Origin: Sphingomonas sp. PAMC 26605
GTDB lineage: Bacteria; Pseudomonadota; Alphaproteobacteria; Sphingomonadales; Sphingomonadaceae
Assembly (NCBI RefSeq): GCF_000241485.1
Contig: NZ_JH584241.1
Coordinates: 1,345,544-1,393,532 of the forward strand
Direction: 5' to 3'
DNA: 47,989 nt
Both the position numbers and the translations under genes were made by a program. Shown here piece after piece: positions 7,939-19,764 of this stretch. Every line of letters starts with the position of its first letter. Position 1 is the first letter of the stretch. The notes beneath the pieces are model-generated. The model was not told where the DNA came from. It ran no database searches and saw only the letters and a program-made list of their open reading frames with translations.

Positions 7939-9656
7939 GCTTTCGCCCGGTCGCACGGGCACTTGCATCGCGGGGGAGATTGCTGGAGAGCCACGCGATG
8001 CGCCTTCCCTTGCTTCGTTTTCCGGCATTTCCGGGCGCTGCTGCGGCGGTTATGGACAGCACCGCCGAGCCCAGCGATCGCGCGATCGCGCCGGAAACGA
8101 GCGCAGCGCTGTTCGCCGCGATCCGCGCGGCGCGCGTGGGCGGGGCATTCTGGGCGCCGCCGAGCGCGATCCGCGACGCCGCGACGATCGTCCGCATCCG
8201 GACGAGCGCGGACATCGACGAGGTTCCGCCCGAGCGCGTCGCAGGCGCGGTGTGGCAGATGCCGGCGCGCCTGGCGCGCGACGCTGCGGTGCGCCGACGG
8301 ATCGACGCGTCGCGGATCGCCGATGGCGAAGTCGATCCCTGGTCGGTGCTCGAGGACGCGACGCACCTGATCGCGCATGGCGACGACGAGTGGGTCGCCT
8401 TGGCCGCGATCGTCGGGTGTTCGGTGCAGTTGCTTTCGCCCGGCCGCTTCGGCACGCCCGGCGATGCCGCCGCGACGCTCGAAGCGCGCGCTGCAAGCGA
8501 TCTTGCGCGCAACGCCTATCGCGATCCCTTCACCGGGCAATCCGCCGATCGCGCCGTGATGATCGCATGGCTCGGCGGCTTGCGCGCAAGCTTCGCGATG
8601 AACGACGGACTCGTCGCGGCGTGTGGCTTCAGCTGGTGGAAGCGCGACGAGATCGCGCGCTTCCTGTGGACCCCGGCGCATCCGCTGCGCTTCTTCCGGT
8701 CCGAGCGGCGCGCGATCGCCTATGCCGCGCGGGCGGGCGGGGCGATCGCGGTGTGGCCGTCGCGCGTTTCGGCCGGATTGGCCGCCGCCGCGGCCGCCCG
8801 CGGGGTCGCGCTCGTCCGCGTCGAGGACGGCTTCGTGCGCTCGGTCGGGCTTGGCAGCAATCTCGTCCCGCCCTCGTCGATCGCGGTCGACCGACGCGGC
8901 ATCCATTACGATCCGAGCCGACCGAGCGACCTCGAGGTACTGCTCGCCGAGGCGGCGTTTCCGCCGGACTTGCTCGTCCGCGCCGAACGGCTGTGCGCGA
9001 CGATCCGCGCCGCCGGGATCAGCAAATATGGCGGCGACGCGGCCTTCGCCTTCCCCGAGCGTGTCGCGGGCAAACGGCTGGTGCTCGTTGCGGGGCAGGT
9101 CGAGGACGATCAATCGGTGCTGCTCGGCGGGGGCGGGGTGACGAGCAATCTGGAAGTGTTGCGTCGCGCGCGCGCACTCGAGCCCGACGCCGAGATCTGG
9201 TTCCGCCCGCACCCCGATGTCGACGCCGGGCATCGCAAGGGCGCGGTGCGCGATGACGATGCGCTGCGCCATGCCGACCGGATCGTCCGCGGCGGCACGA
9301 TGGCGCGGCTGCTTGATCTGGTCGATGCGGTCCATATCCTGACCTCGCTCACCGGGTTCGAGGCGCTGCTGCGCGGCCGCGCCGTGACCTGCCACGGCGT
9401 GCCCTTCTATGCCGGCTGGGGTCTCACCCGCGACCTCGCGCCGACCCCCGGGCGGCGGCGGCGGCGGCTGAGCGTCGCGGAACTCGTTGCCGCGGTATTG
9501 ATTGTTTATCCACGCTATCTCGATCCGGTGACGGGATTGCCCTGTCCGCCCGAGGTGCTGATTGCGCGCATGGCGAGCGGCAATGCGACCAACCGATTGG
9601 CTTGGGTCACGAAGATGAAGCAAGTGCAGGGACGGTTGACGATGGGCTGGCTATGA
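7935..9656 (+). CDS. kpsC: KpsC-like capsular polysaccharide beta-Kdo glycosyltransferase
   Basis: 573 aa cytoplasmic enzyme of the KpsC family, which builds the poly-Kdo linker of ABC-transporter-dependent capsules on lysophosphatidylglycerol. From residue 225 the sequence follows a complete KpsC module: 'CGFSWWKRDEI', 'RVEDGFVRSVGLGSNLVPPS', 'GIHYDPSRPSDLE', 'WFRPHPDVDAGHRKG', 'RGRAVTCHGVPFYAGWGLT'. The first 220 residues look like only part of the other module ('ATHLIAHGDDEWVALAAIVG', 'NAYRDPFTGQ'), whereas E. coli KpsC carries two full modules in about 675 aa. GTG 7935 overlaps the previous stop by 4 nt. It ends in an ATGA overlap with the next gene. Confidence 0.85.
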   Translation: MSFRPVARALASRGRLLESHAMRLPLLRFPAFPGAAAAVMDSTAEPSDRAIAPETSAALFAAIRAARVGGAFWAPPSAIRDAATIVRIRTSADIDEVPPERVAGAVWQMPARLARDAAVRRRIDASRIADGEVDPWSVLEDATHLIAHGDDEWVALAAIVGCSVQLLSPGRFGTPGDAAATLEARAASDLARNAYRDPFTGQSADRAVMIAWLGGLRASFAMNDGLVAACGFSWWKRDEIARFLWTPAHPLRFFRSERRAIAYAARAGGAIAVWPSRVSAGLAAAAAARGVALVRVEDGFVRSVGLGSNLVPPSSIAVDRRGIHYDPSRPSDLEVLLAEAAFPPDLLVRAERLCATIRAAGISKYGGDAAFAFPERVAGKRLVLVAGQVEDDQSVLLGGGGVTSNLEVLRRARALEPDAEIWFRPHPDVDAGHRKGAVRDDDALRHADRIVRGGTMARLLDLVDAVHILTSLTGFEALLRGRAVTCHGVPFYAGWGLTRDLAPTPGRRRRRLSVAELVAAVLIVYPRYLDPVTGLPCPPEVLIARMASGNATNRLAWVTKMKQVQGRLTMGWL

Positions 9657-10861
9657 GCGCCGGAGAAGTCATTCTCGACGTCTCGCGGCTCCTGTCGCGC
9701 GCCCGGCATCAGACGCCGTCGGGGGTCGATCGCGTCGAGATGGCGTATGCGCGCGGCCTCCAGGCGCGGCTTGGCGAACGGCTGGGTTTTGCCGCGGTGC
9801 ATCCGTTCGGCAATTACGGCCGCTTGTCGCGTGCGCGGACGCTCGCCTTTCTCGACGTGACCGAGGCGCGCTGGGCGAGCGTCGAGGGGAAGGGCGCGGC
9901 GCGCCCGCTGTCCGAGGTGCTGCCGACGCTGCTCAACCTCCTGCCGACGCGGCCGCGGCCGGGGCCGAACAGTGTCTATGTCCAGTCGTCGCCGCATCAT
10001 CTGACCAAGCCCGATCTGGTCGGGCGGATCCTGGCGCACGAGCAGGCGCGCTTCTTGTGCTTCGTGCACGATCTCATCCCGATCGAATATCCCGAATATG
10101 CCCGGCCCGACGGCGCGCGGCTACACCAGCGCCGCGTCGAGACGATCACGCGTTTCGCCGACGGCGTGATCGTCAACTCGGTATCGACCGCCAAGTCGCT
10201 CACGCCGTGGATCGCGGCGTCGGGCCGGTCGATCGATGTGCGCGTCGCCTTGCTCGGCACCGAGAATATTCCGCGTGGGGCGCCGTCCCCGTCCCCGCCG
10301 CCATCGACGGCGGAACGCCCCTATTTCCTCTGTCTCGGCACGATCGAGCCGCGCAAGAACCATCTGCTGCTGCTCAATCTGTGGCGCGCGATGGCGCAGC
10401 AGATGGACCCGGCCGCGATCCCGCGACTGGTCATCGTCGGGCGCCGCGGGTGGGAGAATGAACAGGTCGTCGACATGCTCGAGCGCTGCCCCGGGCTGAA
10501 AGATCATGTCGAGGAACTCAACGGCTGTTCGGACGCGCGGATGCATGCGCTGCTGCGCGGCGCGCGCGCGCTGCTGCTGCCGTCGTTCGCCGAAGGCTAT
10601 GGCATGCCGGTGGCGGAGGCGCTGTCGGTCGGCACGCCCGTGATCTGCAGCGATCTGCCGGCGTTGCACGAAGCCGGCGGCGCCGCGCCCGATTTTCTCG
10701 ATCCGCTCGATGGCCTTGGCTGGGAGGCGTGCATCCTCGACCATGCGCGCGGCGGGCCGATGTATCACGCCCAGCTCGAGCGGATGCGCGGCTGGCATCC
10801 GCCGACCTGGCATGATCACATCTCGATCCTGTGCGACGCGATCGCGGCGCTGCAAGGCTAA
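9653..10861 (+). CDS. Glycosyltransferase family 4 (GT-B) protein
   Basis: 402 aa retaining GT-B glycosyltransferase, probably adding a sugar in capsule or exopolysaccharide assembly. The N-terminal half carries 'FVHDLIPIEYPEY' (GT4-like acceptor domain). The C-terminal half has 'FLCLGTIEPRKNHLLLLNLW' and the E-x7-E nucleotide-sugar motif 'PSFAEGYGMPVAEALSVGTP' (about residues 308-327). ATG 9653 overlaps the KpsC-like stop as ATGA, so the two are translationally coupled. It is the last gene of the kdsD operon and converges on the SLC13 permease with only 34 nt between. Donor and acceptor sugars cannot be read from sequence. Confidence 0.88.
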   Translation: MSAGEVILDVSRLLSRARHQTPSGVDRVEMAYARGLQARLGERLGFAAVHPFGNYGRLSRARTLAFLDVTEARWASVEGKGAARPLSEVLPTLLNLLPTRPRPGPNSVYVQSSPHHLTKPDLVGRILAHEQARFLCFVHDLIPIEYPEYARPDGARLHQRRVETITRFADGVIVNSVSTAKSLTPWIAASGRSIDVRVALLGTENIPRGAPSPSPPPSTAERPYFLCLGTIEPRKNHLLLLNLWRAMAQQMDPAAIPRLVIVGRRGWENEQVVDMLERCPGLKDHVEELNGCSDARMHALLRGARALLLPSFAEGYGMPVAEALSVGTPVICSDLPALHEAGGAAPDFLDPLDGLGWEACILDHARGGPMYHAQLERMRGWHPPTWHDHISILCDAIAALQG

Positions 10862-10895
10862 GCGCGCCGCCCTCGGGCCGCTGTCCGATGCTCCC

Positions 10896-12674
10896 TTACA
10901 CGCCGAGATGCCACACCCAGGCGATCATCGGCGTCCCGACGATTATGACGAGGAACGACAAAGGCAGGCCGAGCCGCCAATAATCGCCGAAGCGATACCC
11001 GCCCGGCCCCATCACCAGCGTGTTGCACTGATGCCCGATCGGGGTGAGGAAATCGCACCCGGCGCCGGTCGCTACCGCCATCAGGAACGCATCGGGTCCT
11101 AGGCCGAGTCCCTTGGCGACGCTGACCGCGATCGGACCAAGCACAAGCACGGTCGGCGCGTTGTGGAGGAAAGGCGAACAGGCCATCGCGACGAGCATGA
11201 TCGCGCCGAGCGCGAGCAGCGGCGCGAGGCCGTGCAGCTGGCCGACGAGCAGATGCGCGACGAGGTCGGTGCCGCCGGTCGCGCGCACCGCTTCGCTGAG
11301 CGGGGTCAGCGCGCCGATCAGGATCAGCACCTCGGGCTCGAGCGAGTCGATCGCCTCGCGCATCGACAGCGCGCCGACCACGACCATCATCACCGCCGCG
11401 CCGAAAAAGGCGGTCGCGACCGGCACGACGCGCAAGGCGAGCAGGACCATCGCGACGCCGAGGATCAGCACCGGCAGCCAGCGCCCGCGCTGATCGCCCA
11501 TCCGCACCGCGCGCTCGGCGAGCGGGAGCAGGCCGAGGTCGCCCATCGTATCGGGCAGGGCGGCCTCGCCGGCGCGCAGCACCAGCATGTCGCCTGCGCG
11601 CAGCCGGACGTCGCGCATGCGTTCGGTGATCTGCTCGCGGTTGCGCGCGATGCCGAGCAGTTGGACGCCGTAGCGTTCCTGCATTCGCGTGCGTTCGGCG
11701 GTCTGGCCGATTAGTCGCGAATCGGGCTGGATCACCGCCTCGATCGTGCGCGTTTCCTCGGCCGGGGTTTCCTTGGCGAGCGCCGCCTTGTCGCGCTCCG
11801 AAGTCAGCGGCAGACGTGCGAGCGCGCGGTCGAGCGCCGCGTCGTCGCCCTCGAGCATCAGCGTCGCGCCGGCGGTGAGCGAGAGGTCGGGCGTCGCCGG
11901 CTGCCGCGTGCCGTCGGCCAGGATCAGCGCGAGCGGCTTGACGCCGTCGTCGTCGAGCTTGAGGTCGGCGATCGTCGCGAGCGCGGCGGGCAGCGGGTCT
12001 GCGATCCGCGCCTCGGTGGTGTAGGGCGCGGCCGCCGTTACTTCGCCGAGCGCCGCGCGACCTTGCCGATCGCGCGGCAGCAGCCGCCAGCCGAAGCTGA
12101 CGAACACCAGCCCGAACAGCGTGAGCACCAGGCCGACCGGCGCGAAATCGAACATCTGGAAGGGCCGGCCGAGCGTTTGCTCGCGCACCTGACTGACGAT
12201 GATGTTGGTCGAGGTGCCGACCAGCGTCACCAGCCCGCCGAGCAGCGACAGGAACGACATCGGCATCAGCAGCGAGGTCGGCGACGACTCCTTCTCGCGC
12301 CCCATGCGCAGCGCGACCGGCATCAGGATCGCGAGCGCGCCGACATTCTTGGTGAAGATCGACAGCAGCGCCGTCGCGCCCGCCATCACCGGCACTTGCG
12401 AGCGCGGCCGCGTGAGCCGCGCGGTAAGCGGGCGGATCGCCCATTCGATCACCCCCGACCGCGCGATCCCGGCGCTGACCACCAGCGCGGAGGCGATGAT
12501 GATCACGACGTCGCTGGTAAAGCCGCTGAACGCCGTCTTGGCCGGGACGACGCCGACGAGGAGGCCGATCAGCAACGCCACCAGCGAGACCAGATCGTAG
12601 CGGAAACGCCCCCAGGCAAAGCACAGGATCGCGCCGCCGATGATCGCGAAGGACAGAATCTGTTGTGTCGTCAC
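10896..12674 (-). CDS. SLC13-family permease with two RCK_C (TrkA-C) domains
   Basis: 592 aa inner-membrane anion/dicarboxylate-type transporter. The first membrane half ends in the signature 'LVGTSTNIIVSQ' (about residue 145) and the second contains the matching 'TPIGHQCNTLVMGPGGYRFG'. Between them lie two cytosolic TrkA-C-like domains (about 200-290 and 300-385; 'AGATLMLEGDDAALDRAL', 'LRAGDMLVLRAGEAALPDT'). This arrangement is common in bacterial SLC13/YbhI-like proteins of unknown substrate, often sulfate, citrate or other dicarboxylates. GTG 12674 (VTTQQILSFAIIGGA) was chosen because the hydrophobic first helix follows at once; the longer open frame upstream has no transporter-like sequence. 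Confidence 0.85.
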   Translation of the reverse strand: MTTQQILSFAIIGGAILCFAWGRFRYDLVSLVALLIGLLVGVVPAKTAFSGFTSDVVIIIASALVVSAGIARSGVIEWAIRPLTARLTRPRSQVPVMAGATALLSIFTKNVGALAILMPVALRMGREKESSPTSLLMPMSFLSLLGGLVTLVGTSTNIIVSQVREQTLGRPFQMFDFAPVGLVLTLFGLVFVSFGWRLLPRDRQGRAALGEVTAAAPYTTEARIADPLPAALATIADLKLDDDGVKPLALILADGTRQPATPDLSLTAGATLMLEGDDAALDRALARLPLTSERDKAALAKETPAEETRTIEAVIQPDSRLIGQTAERTRMQERYGVQLLGIARNREQITERMRDVRLRAGDMLVLRAGEAALPDTMGDLGLLPLAERAVRMGDQRGRWLPVLILGVAMVLLALRVVPVATAFFGAAVMMVVVGALSMREAIDSLEPEVLILIGALTPLSEAVRATGGTDLVAHLLVGQLHGLAPLLALGAIMLVAMACSPFLHNAPTVLVLGPIAVSVAKGLGLGPDAFLMAVATGAGCDFLTPIGHQCNTLVMGPGGYRFGDYWRLGLPLSFLVIIVGTPMIAWVWHLGV

Positions 12675-12828
12675 CGCGTCATTCCCCGACAGGCGTATTT
12701 CGCATGCGCCGGTCCGCCATCCCGTTGCCATTGTGGGTTCATCGTGCGGTCCAACGCGCCAGGGGGGATTTCGGTACGGTTCAATCGGATACCCATGCCA
12801 ATCGATCGCATCGGCGTCGCGAACGACC

Positions 12829-14574
12829 TCAGCTTTCGCCGAACAGCTCGCGCTGGCTCTTGTCCAGTTCCTCGCCATAGCGCCGGCGGACGAACGCCTC
12901 GGAGAGCAAGCCCAGCACCGCGCGGTCCTCGTCCAAAACTGCGAGTTCGTCGGCACCCGAGGCATCGAAGCGCTTCATGATCGCGAGGATGTCCATCTCG
13001 GGGGTCAGCGCGGCATCGCTGTTCACCGCGAGCGTCGCGACCGCCTTCGCGGGATCGAGCCCCTCGGCATAGGCGGTGGCGGTCTGCGCGATGCCGGCAT
13101 AATGCCCGGCCGGGTCGACCAGCACGACGCGGCTCGTCGCGCCCAGCGGAAAGCGGTGGCGGAACTCGCCGATCGTCAGGTCGGCCTGCGTCTTGCTCGT
13201 CTCGCGCCGCATCATCCGCCCCGCGGTCAGCGAACGCACCCAGCCGATGTCGCGCGCGCTCTTGATCGTCTCGCCGCGCAAGTGAAGCCGCCAGGTCGAG
13301 AAGGAATAGCCGAACAGCTCGCGCACCAGCGTCGAGGCGACGAGCGAGGCGGCGAGCACCGCGCCGGTCAGCGACCAGTTGCGCGTCGCCTCGAGCACCA
13401 GCATCGCCATGGTGAACGGCCCGCCGATCACCGCGACCGCGAGCGCGGCCATCCCGACCATCGCCGCGTTCGAGGCATCGATCACGGGATAGCCGAGCGC
13501 CAGTTCGAGCAACCCTGCGAACAGATGCCCAGTCAGCGTGCCGAGAAACAGCGAGGCGAAGAACAGGCCGCCGCGAAAGCCGAAGCCGAGCGAGAGGATC
13601 GACGCCGCGCTCTTGAGCGCGAGGATCAGCGCGATGAAGCCGAGCGACGTGCCCACCATCAGATCGGCATGCAGCGCGCCGTGCCCGGCCGACAGCGCCT
13701 GCGGCGAGATCAAAGCGAGCGGCACGAGCAACGCGCCCCCCACCGCCGGCCGCGCCCAGCTCGGCAGGCGCACGCGCCGCGTGCCCGCCTCGACCAGCGC
13801 GACCGCGCGCATCAGCGCGATCCCGAGCAGCGCGCAGATCACGGCGAGCCCGGCATAGATCAGGTAATGGTGCGTCTCGACCGGCGTGCCCGACACTTCC
13901 TGGATGAGATAGGGCTGCGCGCCGCACAATTGCGCGACGAACGACCCGGTCAGCGCGGCGGCGACGACCGGCGCGAGCGACACGGGCGTATAGGCGCCGA
14001 TCACGATCTCGAAGGCGTAGAAGGCACCGGTCAGCGGCGCACCGAACGCACCGGCGATCGCGGCGCCGGTGCCCGCGCCGACGAGGATGCGCAGGTCCGA
14101 GCGCCGCAGGTTGAGCGCCTTGCCAGCGAACGATGCGAGCGCGCCGCCGACCTGCGCATAGGCCGCCTCGAGCCCGACCGACGCGCCGAAGCCGTTCGAC
14201 AGGACGGTCTGGCCGGCGATGATCAGGCTGTCGGGCATCGCCATCCGGCCGCCGTGGAGCGCATTGGCTTCGACCGCGTCGACCAGCCGGCGCTTTCGCG
14301 CCCGGCTGACCCAGGAGAAGAGCGCGAGCAGCGCGCCGCCGAGCGGCAGCGCCAGCAGCGCGGGCCAGCCGATCGTCGGTGCCGCGCTCAGCCGCGTCGT
14401 CTCGGGAAGCGCGAACAGCCAGTGCTGCAGCGTCCGCGCCAAGGCGCCGATGATCGCGCTCGCCAGCCCCGCGCCCGCGCCGATGCCGACCGCGACGAAG
14501 ATGAACGCGACCTCGCTCGCGCGGGACTGACGGCGCAGCGTCGCCCAGCTCTTGAGGAGGAAGCGCGTGTTCAT
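12829..14574 (-). CDS. ClC-family chloride channel/antiporter with CBS domains
   Basis: 581 aa membrane protein of the ClC family, moving chloride, usually in exchange for protons. About 11 hydrophobic segments span residues 20-430, followed by a cytosolic CBS pair (about 440-570: 'SLTAGRMMRRE', 'LTPEMDILAIMKRF'). The usual selectivity motifs are divergent: GK/REGP reads 'GASVGLEAAYAQVGG', keeping the gating Glu, and the G-x-F-x-P region reads 'FGFRGGLFFASLFLG'. Ion preference is therefore uncertain. It is followed on the same strand, after 154 nt, by the SLC13 permease. Confidence 0.88.
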   Translation of the reverse strand: MNTRFLLKSWATLRRQSRASEVAFIFVAVGIGAGAGLASAIIGALARTLQHWLFALPETTRLSAAPTIGWPALLALPLGGALLALFSWVSRARKRRLVDAVEANALHGGRMAMPDSLIIAGQTVLSNGFGASVGLEAAYAQVGGALASFAGKALNLRRSDLRILVGAGTGAAIAGAFGAPLTGAFYAFEIVIGAYTPVSLAPVVAAALTGSFVAQLCGAQPYLIQEVSGTPVETHHYLIYAGLAVICALLGIALMRAVALVEAGTRRVRLPSWARPAVGGALLVPLALISPQALSAGHGALHADLMVGTSLGFIALILALKSAASILSLGFGFRGGLFFASLFLGTLTGHLFAGLLELALGYPVIDASNAAMVGMAALAVAVIGGPFTMAMLVLEATRNWSLTGAVLAASLVASTLVRELFGYSFSTWRLHLRGETIKSARDIGWVRSLTAGRMMRRETSKTQADLTIGEFRHRFPLGATSRVVLVDPAGHYAGIAQTATAYAEGLDPAKAVATLAVNSDAALTPEMDILAIMKRFDASGADELAVLDEDRAVLGLLSEAFVRRRYGEELDKSQRELFGES

Positions 14575-14659
14575 CCGCGCGTGCCTAATCGCTTCCGGGC
14601 GGCGATCATAGGTCGATCACGGCGCAGGCGGCGTTGGATAAGGCGGCGGCGCGCCTACT

Positions 14660-16600
<1,941 letters not shown>

Positions 16601-16719
16601 TGCGCGCTCTCCTGCGGCGCTTCTGTGCGACGGGAGCAGGCGGGTTGGCAAGGTCAAGTCGCTATCCGGCCAGGACGTTTCGGCCTATATTCGAGCTGGC
16701 AGGTACGGGGAAGCGCACG

Positions 16720-17736
16720 ATGACGAAGACGGTCCTGGTTACCGGCGGCAGCGGCTATATCGCCGGCTTCCTGATCCGCGCCCTCGTCGCGCGTGGGTGG
16801 CACGTCAACACGACGCTGCGCTCGCTGGCGCGCGAGGCGGAGGTCCGCGCGACGCTCGGCGTGACGCAGGAAGCGCTGACCTTTTTCGCCGCCGATCTGC
16901 TCGACGATGCCGGCTGGGCCGAGGCGGTCGCCGGGTGCAGCCATGTCGCCCACGTCGCCTCGCCCTTTCCGGCAGGCGCGCCCAAGAGCGATGACGAACT
17001 GATCGTCCCGGCGCGCGAGGGCGCGCTGCGGGCGCTGCGCTTCGCGCAGGCGGCGGGCGTTTCGCGCTTCGTGCTGACCTCGTCGGTCGCGGCGGTCGCC
17101 TATGGGCACGGCAGCGACGTACGCGCCTATACCGAAGCCGATTGGACCGATCCGACCGCGCCCGGTGTCGGCGCCTATATCAAGTCCAAGACGATCGCCG
17201 AGCGCGCGGCACGCGACTGGGTCGCGGCGCAGGGCGGCGCGATGGAGTTCTGCTCGGTCAATCCCTCGGCGGTGCTCGGGCCGTTGCTCAGCGCGGACTT
17301 CTCGACCTCGATCCAGATCGTCCAGCGCCTGCTCGACGGGTCGATGCCGGGCACGCCGCGGCTCGGCTTCGCCGTGGTCGATGTGCGCGATCTGGCGGAA
17401 CTGCATGTCCGCGCGCTCGAGACGCCGGGGCTCGACGGCGAACGCTTCATCGCCGCCGGACCGTTCCTGTGGATGAAGGACGTCGCGGCAATCCTGCGCG
17501 ATGGCCTTGGACCGCAGGCACGCAAGGTCCCCAAGCGTAGTATTCCCGATGTCGTCGTGCGCCTGCTCGCCCTGTTCGACTCGACGATCCGCCAGATCAC
17601 GGGCGAACTCGGCCGCACGCGCGCGGTCGATTCGGGGCATGCGCTCGCACGGCTCGGCTGGCAGACACGCGACGTGCCCACGACGATCCTCGATACCGCG
17701 CACAGCCTGATCGAGCGCGGCATCGTCAAAGTGTGA
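16720..17736 (+). CDS. NAD(P)-dependent epimerase/reductase (extended SDR, aldehyde reductase-like)
   Basis: 338 aa extended short-chain dehydrogenase resembling dihydroflavonol-4-reductase/aldehyde reductases. The Rossmann glycine motif is 'VLVTGGSGYIAGFLIRAL' (residues 5-22), 'FVLTSSVAAVAYG' supplies the catalytic Ser region (about 115-127), and 'GAYIKSKTIAERAARDW' holds the YxxxK catalytic pair (about 151). It is probably an NADPH-dependent reductase of aldehydes or ketones; the substrate is unknown. ATG 16720 is supported by the motif distance. It is monocistronic as far as can be seen. Confidence 0.85.
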   Translation: MTKTVLVTGGSGYIAGFLIRALVARGWHVNTTLRSLAREAEVRATLGVTQEALTFFAADLLDDAGWAEAVAGCSHVAHVASPFPAGAPKSDDELIVPAREGALRALRFAQAAGVSRFVLTSSVAAVAYGHGSDVRAYTEADWTDPTAPGVGAYIKSKTIAERAARDWVAAQGGAMEFCSVNPSAVLGPLLSADFSTSIQIVQRLLDGSMPGTPRLGFAVVDVRDLAELHVRALETPGLDGERFIAAGPFLWMKDVAAILRDGLGPQARKVPKRSIPDVVVRLLALFDSTIRQITGELGRTRAVDSGHALARLGWQTRDVPTTILDTAHSLIERGIVKV

Positions 17737-17822
17737 GGTTTCGTCGCGCCAAACCCCCGGTGCGTGGTGCGGGGCCCAAGATTGCGGCTTTCCGCAACGC
17801 CCTCATCTGATAGCAGGGGCGG

Positions 17823-17891
17823 ATGATCTATCGCTCTGCTTCCTATGCCTGCGGGCGCACCATCGTGTCGGAGGTGCTCCGTGGCCACTGA
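17823..17891 (+). CDS. Possible 22-residue upstream ORF overlapping cobT
   Basis: Short frame, [20 protein letters not shown] plus GH, preceded by a purine-rich GCAGGGGCGG and ending 11 nt inside the cobT start region. It could couple translation to cobT or be chance. There is no homology evidence. Confidence 0.2.
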   Translation: MIYRSASYACGRTIVSEVLRGH

Positions 17892-19710
17892 TACCCCGCT
17901 CGATCGCTTCAAGGCCGTGCTCGGCGGCACCGCGCGCGCGGTGGCGCACGAGCCCGAAATCGAGCTCGCCTTTACCGCCGACGCCCCCGCGCAAAGCGGC
18001 AAGCATATCAAGGTGCCGATGCCCGCGCGCACGCTCCCGCCCGAGCAGGTCGCCGAGGCGCGCGGCTTCGCCGACGGCTTCGCGCTGCGGCTGCGACACC
18101 ACGATATCGCGCTCCACGCCAAGACCGCGCCCGGCGAGGCGGTGGCGCGCGCGGTGTTCGACGCGGTCGAGACTGCGCGGGTCGAGGCGCTGGGGAGCCG
18201 CGGCTATGCCGGGATCACCGCCAATCTCGACGTTGCGCTCGAAACGCGGCTGCGCGCCGATCCGATCACGCGCGCCCGCAACCGCGACGAAGTGCCGCTG
18301 TCGACCGCGCTCGCGCTGCTGGTGCGCGAGCGGCTGACCGGCGCTGCGCCGCCCGAGGGGACGGTCGCCGGGCTCGACCTGGTGCGCGACTGGATCGAGC
18401 AGAAGGCGGGGCGCGATCTCGATGCGCTCGGCCTCGCGATCGACGACCAGCGCGCCTTTGCGGGCCTTGCGACCAAGCTGCTCGAGGATCTCGAGCTGAT
18501 CGAAGGCGACATGATCCCCGACGAAGCCGACGAAGGCGGTTCGGAGGAAGAGGGCGCCGAGGAACAGCAGGACGACCAAGGCGACGAGGGCGAGGACGAA
18601 GGCGAGCAGGGCCAGGGCGAAATCGAGGCGCGCGGCTCGGAGACCGAAGCCGATAGCGAGGAAGGCGAGGGCACCGAGCAAGGCGACGATTCGTTCGACG
18701 ACATGGACGGCGAGCCCGGCGACGAAGGCGAGGAGGGGATGCTCCCCGTTCGCCCCAACCGCCCGCTGTCCGACCCCTCGTCGCAGTTCGAGTACAAGGC
18801 GTGGACCAATGCCTATGACGAGGTGATCGCGGCGACCGACCTGTGCGACGCCGACGAGCTCCAGCGGCTGCGCTCGTATCTCGACCAGCAGCTCGTCCAT
18901 CTGCAGGGCGCGGTGACCAAGCTCGCCAACCGGCTCCAGCGCCGGCTGATGGCGCAGCAGAACCGCAGCTGGGACTTCGACCAGGAGGAGGGCATCCTCG
19001 ACGCCGCACGGCTCGCGCGGATCATCGTCAACCCGACGCTGTCGCTGAGCTACAAGATCGAGCGCGAGACCGATTTCCGCGATACGGTGGTGACGTTGCT
19101 GATCGACAATTCCGGGTCGATGCGCGGCCGCCCGATCTCGATCGCGGCGATCAGCGCCGACATCCTCGCGCGCACACTCGAGCGCTGCGGCGTCAAGACC
19201 GAGATCCTCGGCTTCACCACGCGCGCCTGGAAGGGCGGGCAGAGCCGCGAGACGTGGCTCGCGGCGGGGCGTCCGCCGCAGCCGGGGCGGCTCAACGACG
19301 TGCGCCACATCGTCTACAAGAAGGCCGACGAGCCGTGGCGCCGCGCGCGCCCGTCGCTCGGGCTGATGATGCGCGAGGGGCTGCTCAAGGAGAATATCGA
19401 CGGCGAGGCGTTGCTCTGGGCGCATTCGCGGCTGATCGCGCGGCCCGAGGAGCGCAAGATCCTGATGGTCATCTCGGACGGCGCGCCGGTCGACGATTCG
19501 ACGCTGTCAGTCAATTCGGGGTCGTATCTCGAGCGGCATCTGCGGCAGGTAATCGGCTGGATCGAGGCGAAGTCGCCGGTCGAGCTGGCGGCGATCGGGA
19601 TCGGGCACGACGTGACGCGCTATTATGCGCGCGCGGTGACGATCATGGATGCCGAGCAGTTGGGGGGCACGATCATCGAGCAATTGGCGGCGCTGTTCGA
19701 TACGCCGTAA
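17881..19710 (+). CDS. cobT: Cobaltochelatase subunit CobT
   Basis: 609 aa subunit of the aerobic ATP-dependent cobalt chelatase (CobNST), acting with CobS to drive cobalt insertion into hydrogenobyrinic acid a,c-diamide in cobalamin synthesis. The N-terminal alpha-helical domain begins '[19 protein letters not shown]'. A long Glu/Asp/Gly-rich acidic linker (about residues 210-285) is typical. The C-terminal VWA domain carries the MIDAS motif '[11 protein letters not shown]' (about 408) and '[12 protein letters not shown]'. GTG 17881 is chosen over ATG 17845 because a GGAGG at 17870-17874 sits 6 nt upstream and the family N terminus fits. cobS, its usual partner, is not adjacent; it must lie elsewhere. 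Confidence 0.93.
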   Translation: MATDTPLDRFKAVLGGTARAVAHEPEIELAFTADAPAQSGKHIKVPMPARTLPPEQVAEARGFADGFALRLRHHDIALHAKTAPGEAVARAVFDAVETARVEALGSRGYAGITANLDVALETRLRADPITRARNRDEVPLSTALALLVRERLTGAAPPEGTVAGLDLVRDWIEQKAGRDLDALGLAIDDQRAFAGLATKLLEDLELIEGDMIPDEADEGGSEEEGAEEQQDDQGDEGEDEGEQGQGEIEARGSETEADSEEGEGTEQGDDSFDDMDGEPGDEGEEGMLPVRPNRPLSDPSSQFEYKAWTNAYDEVIAATDLCDADELQRLRSYLDQQLVHLQGAVTKLANRLQRRLMAQQNRSWDFDQEEGILDAARLARIIVNPTLSLSYKIERETDFRDTVVTLLIDNSGSMRGRPISIAAISADILARTLERCGVKTEILGFTTRAWKGGQSRETWLAAGRPPQPGRLNDVRHIVYKKADEPWRRARPSLGLMMREGLLKENIDGEALLWAHSRLIARPEERKILMVISDGAPVDDSTLSVNSGSYLERHLRQVIGWIEAKSPVELAAIGIGHDVTRYYARAVTIMDAEQLGGTIIEQLAALFDTP

Positions 19711-19764
19711 TGCAAGAGCCTGCATCCAACGCTCGGCGCTGAATACGCGCCGCGCTCCAACGCT

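Noticed and set aside
6972..9623. 883-codon open frame on the minus strand across kdsB and the KpsC-like gene
   Set aside because: Spans several well-supported plus-strand genes and has shadow-type composition.
12675..12965. N-terminal extension of the SLC13 permease
   Set aside because: Overlaps the end of the ClC gene and lacks transporter-like sequence; GTG 12674 fits better.
18540..18740. Low-complexity repeat tract in cobT
   Set aside because: The acidic linker is normal for CobT.
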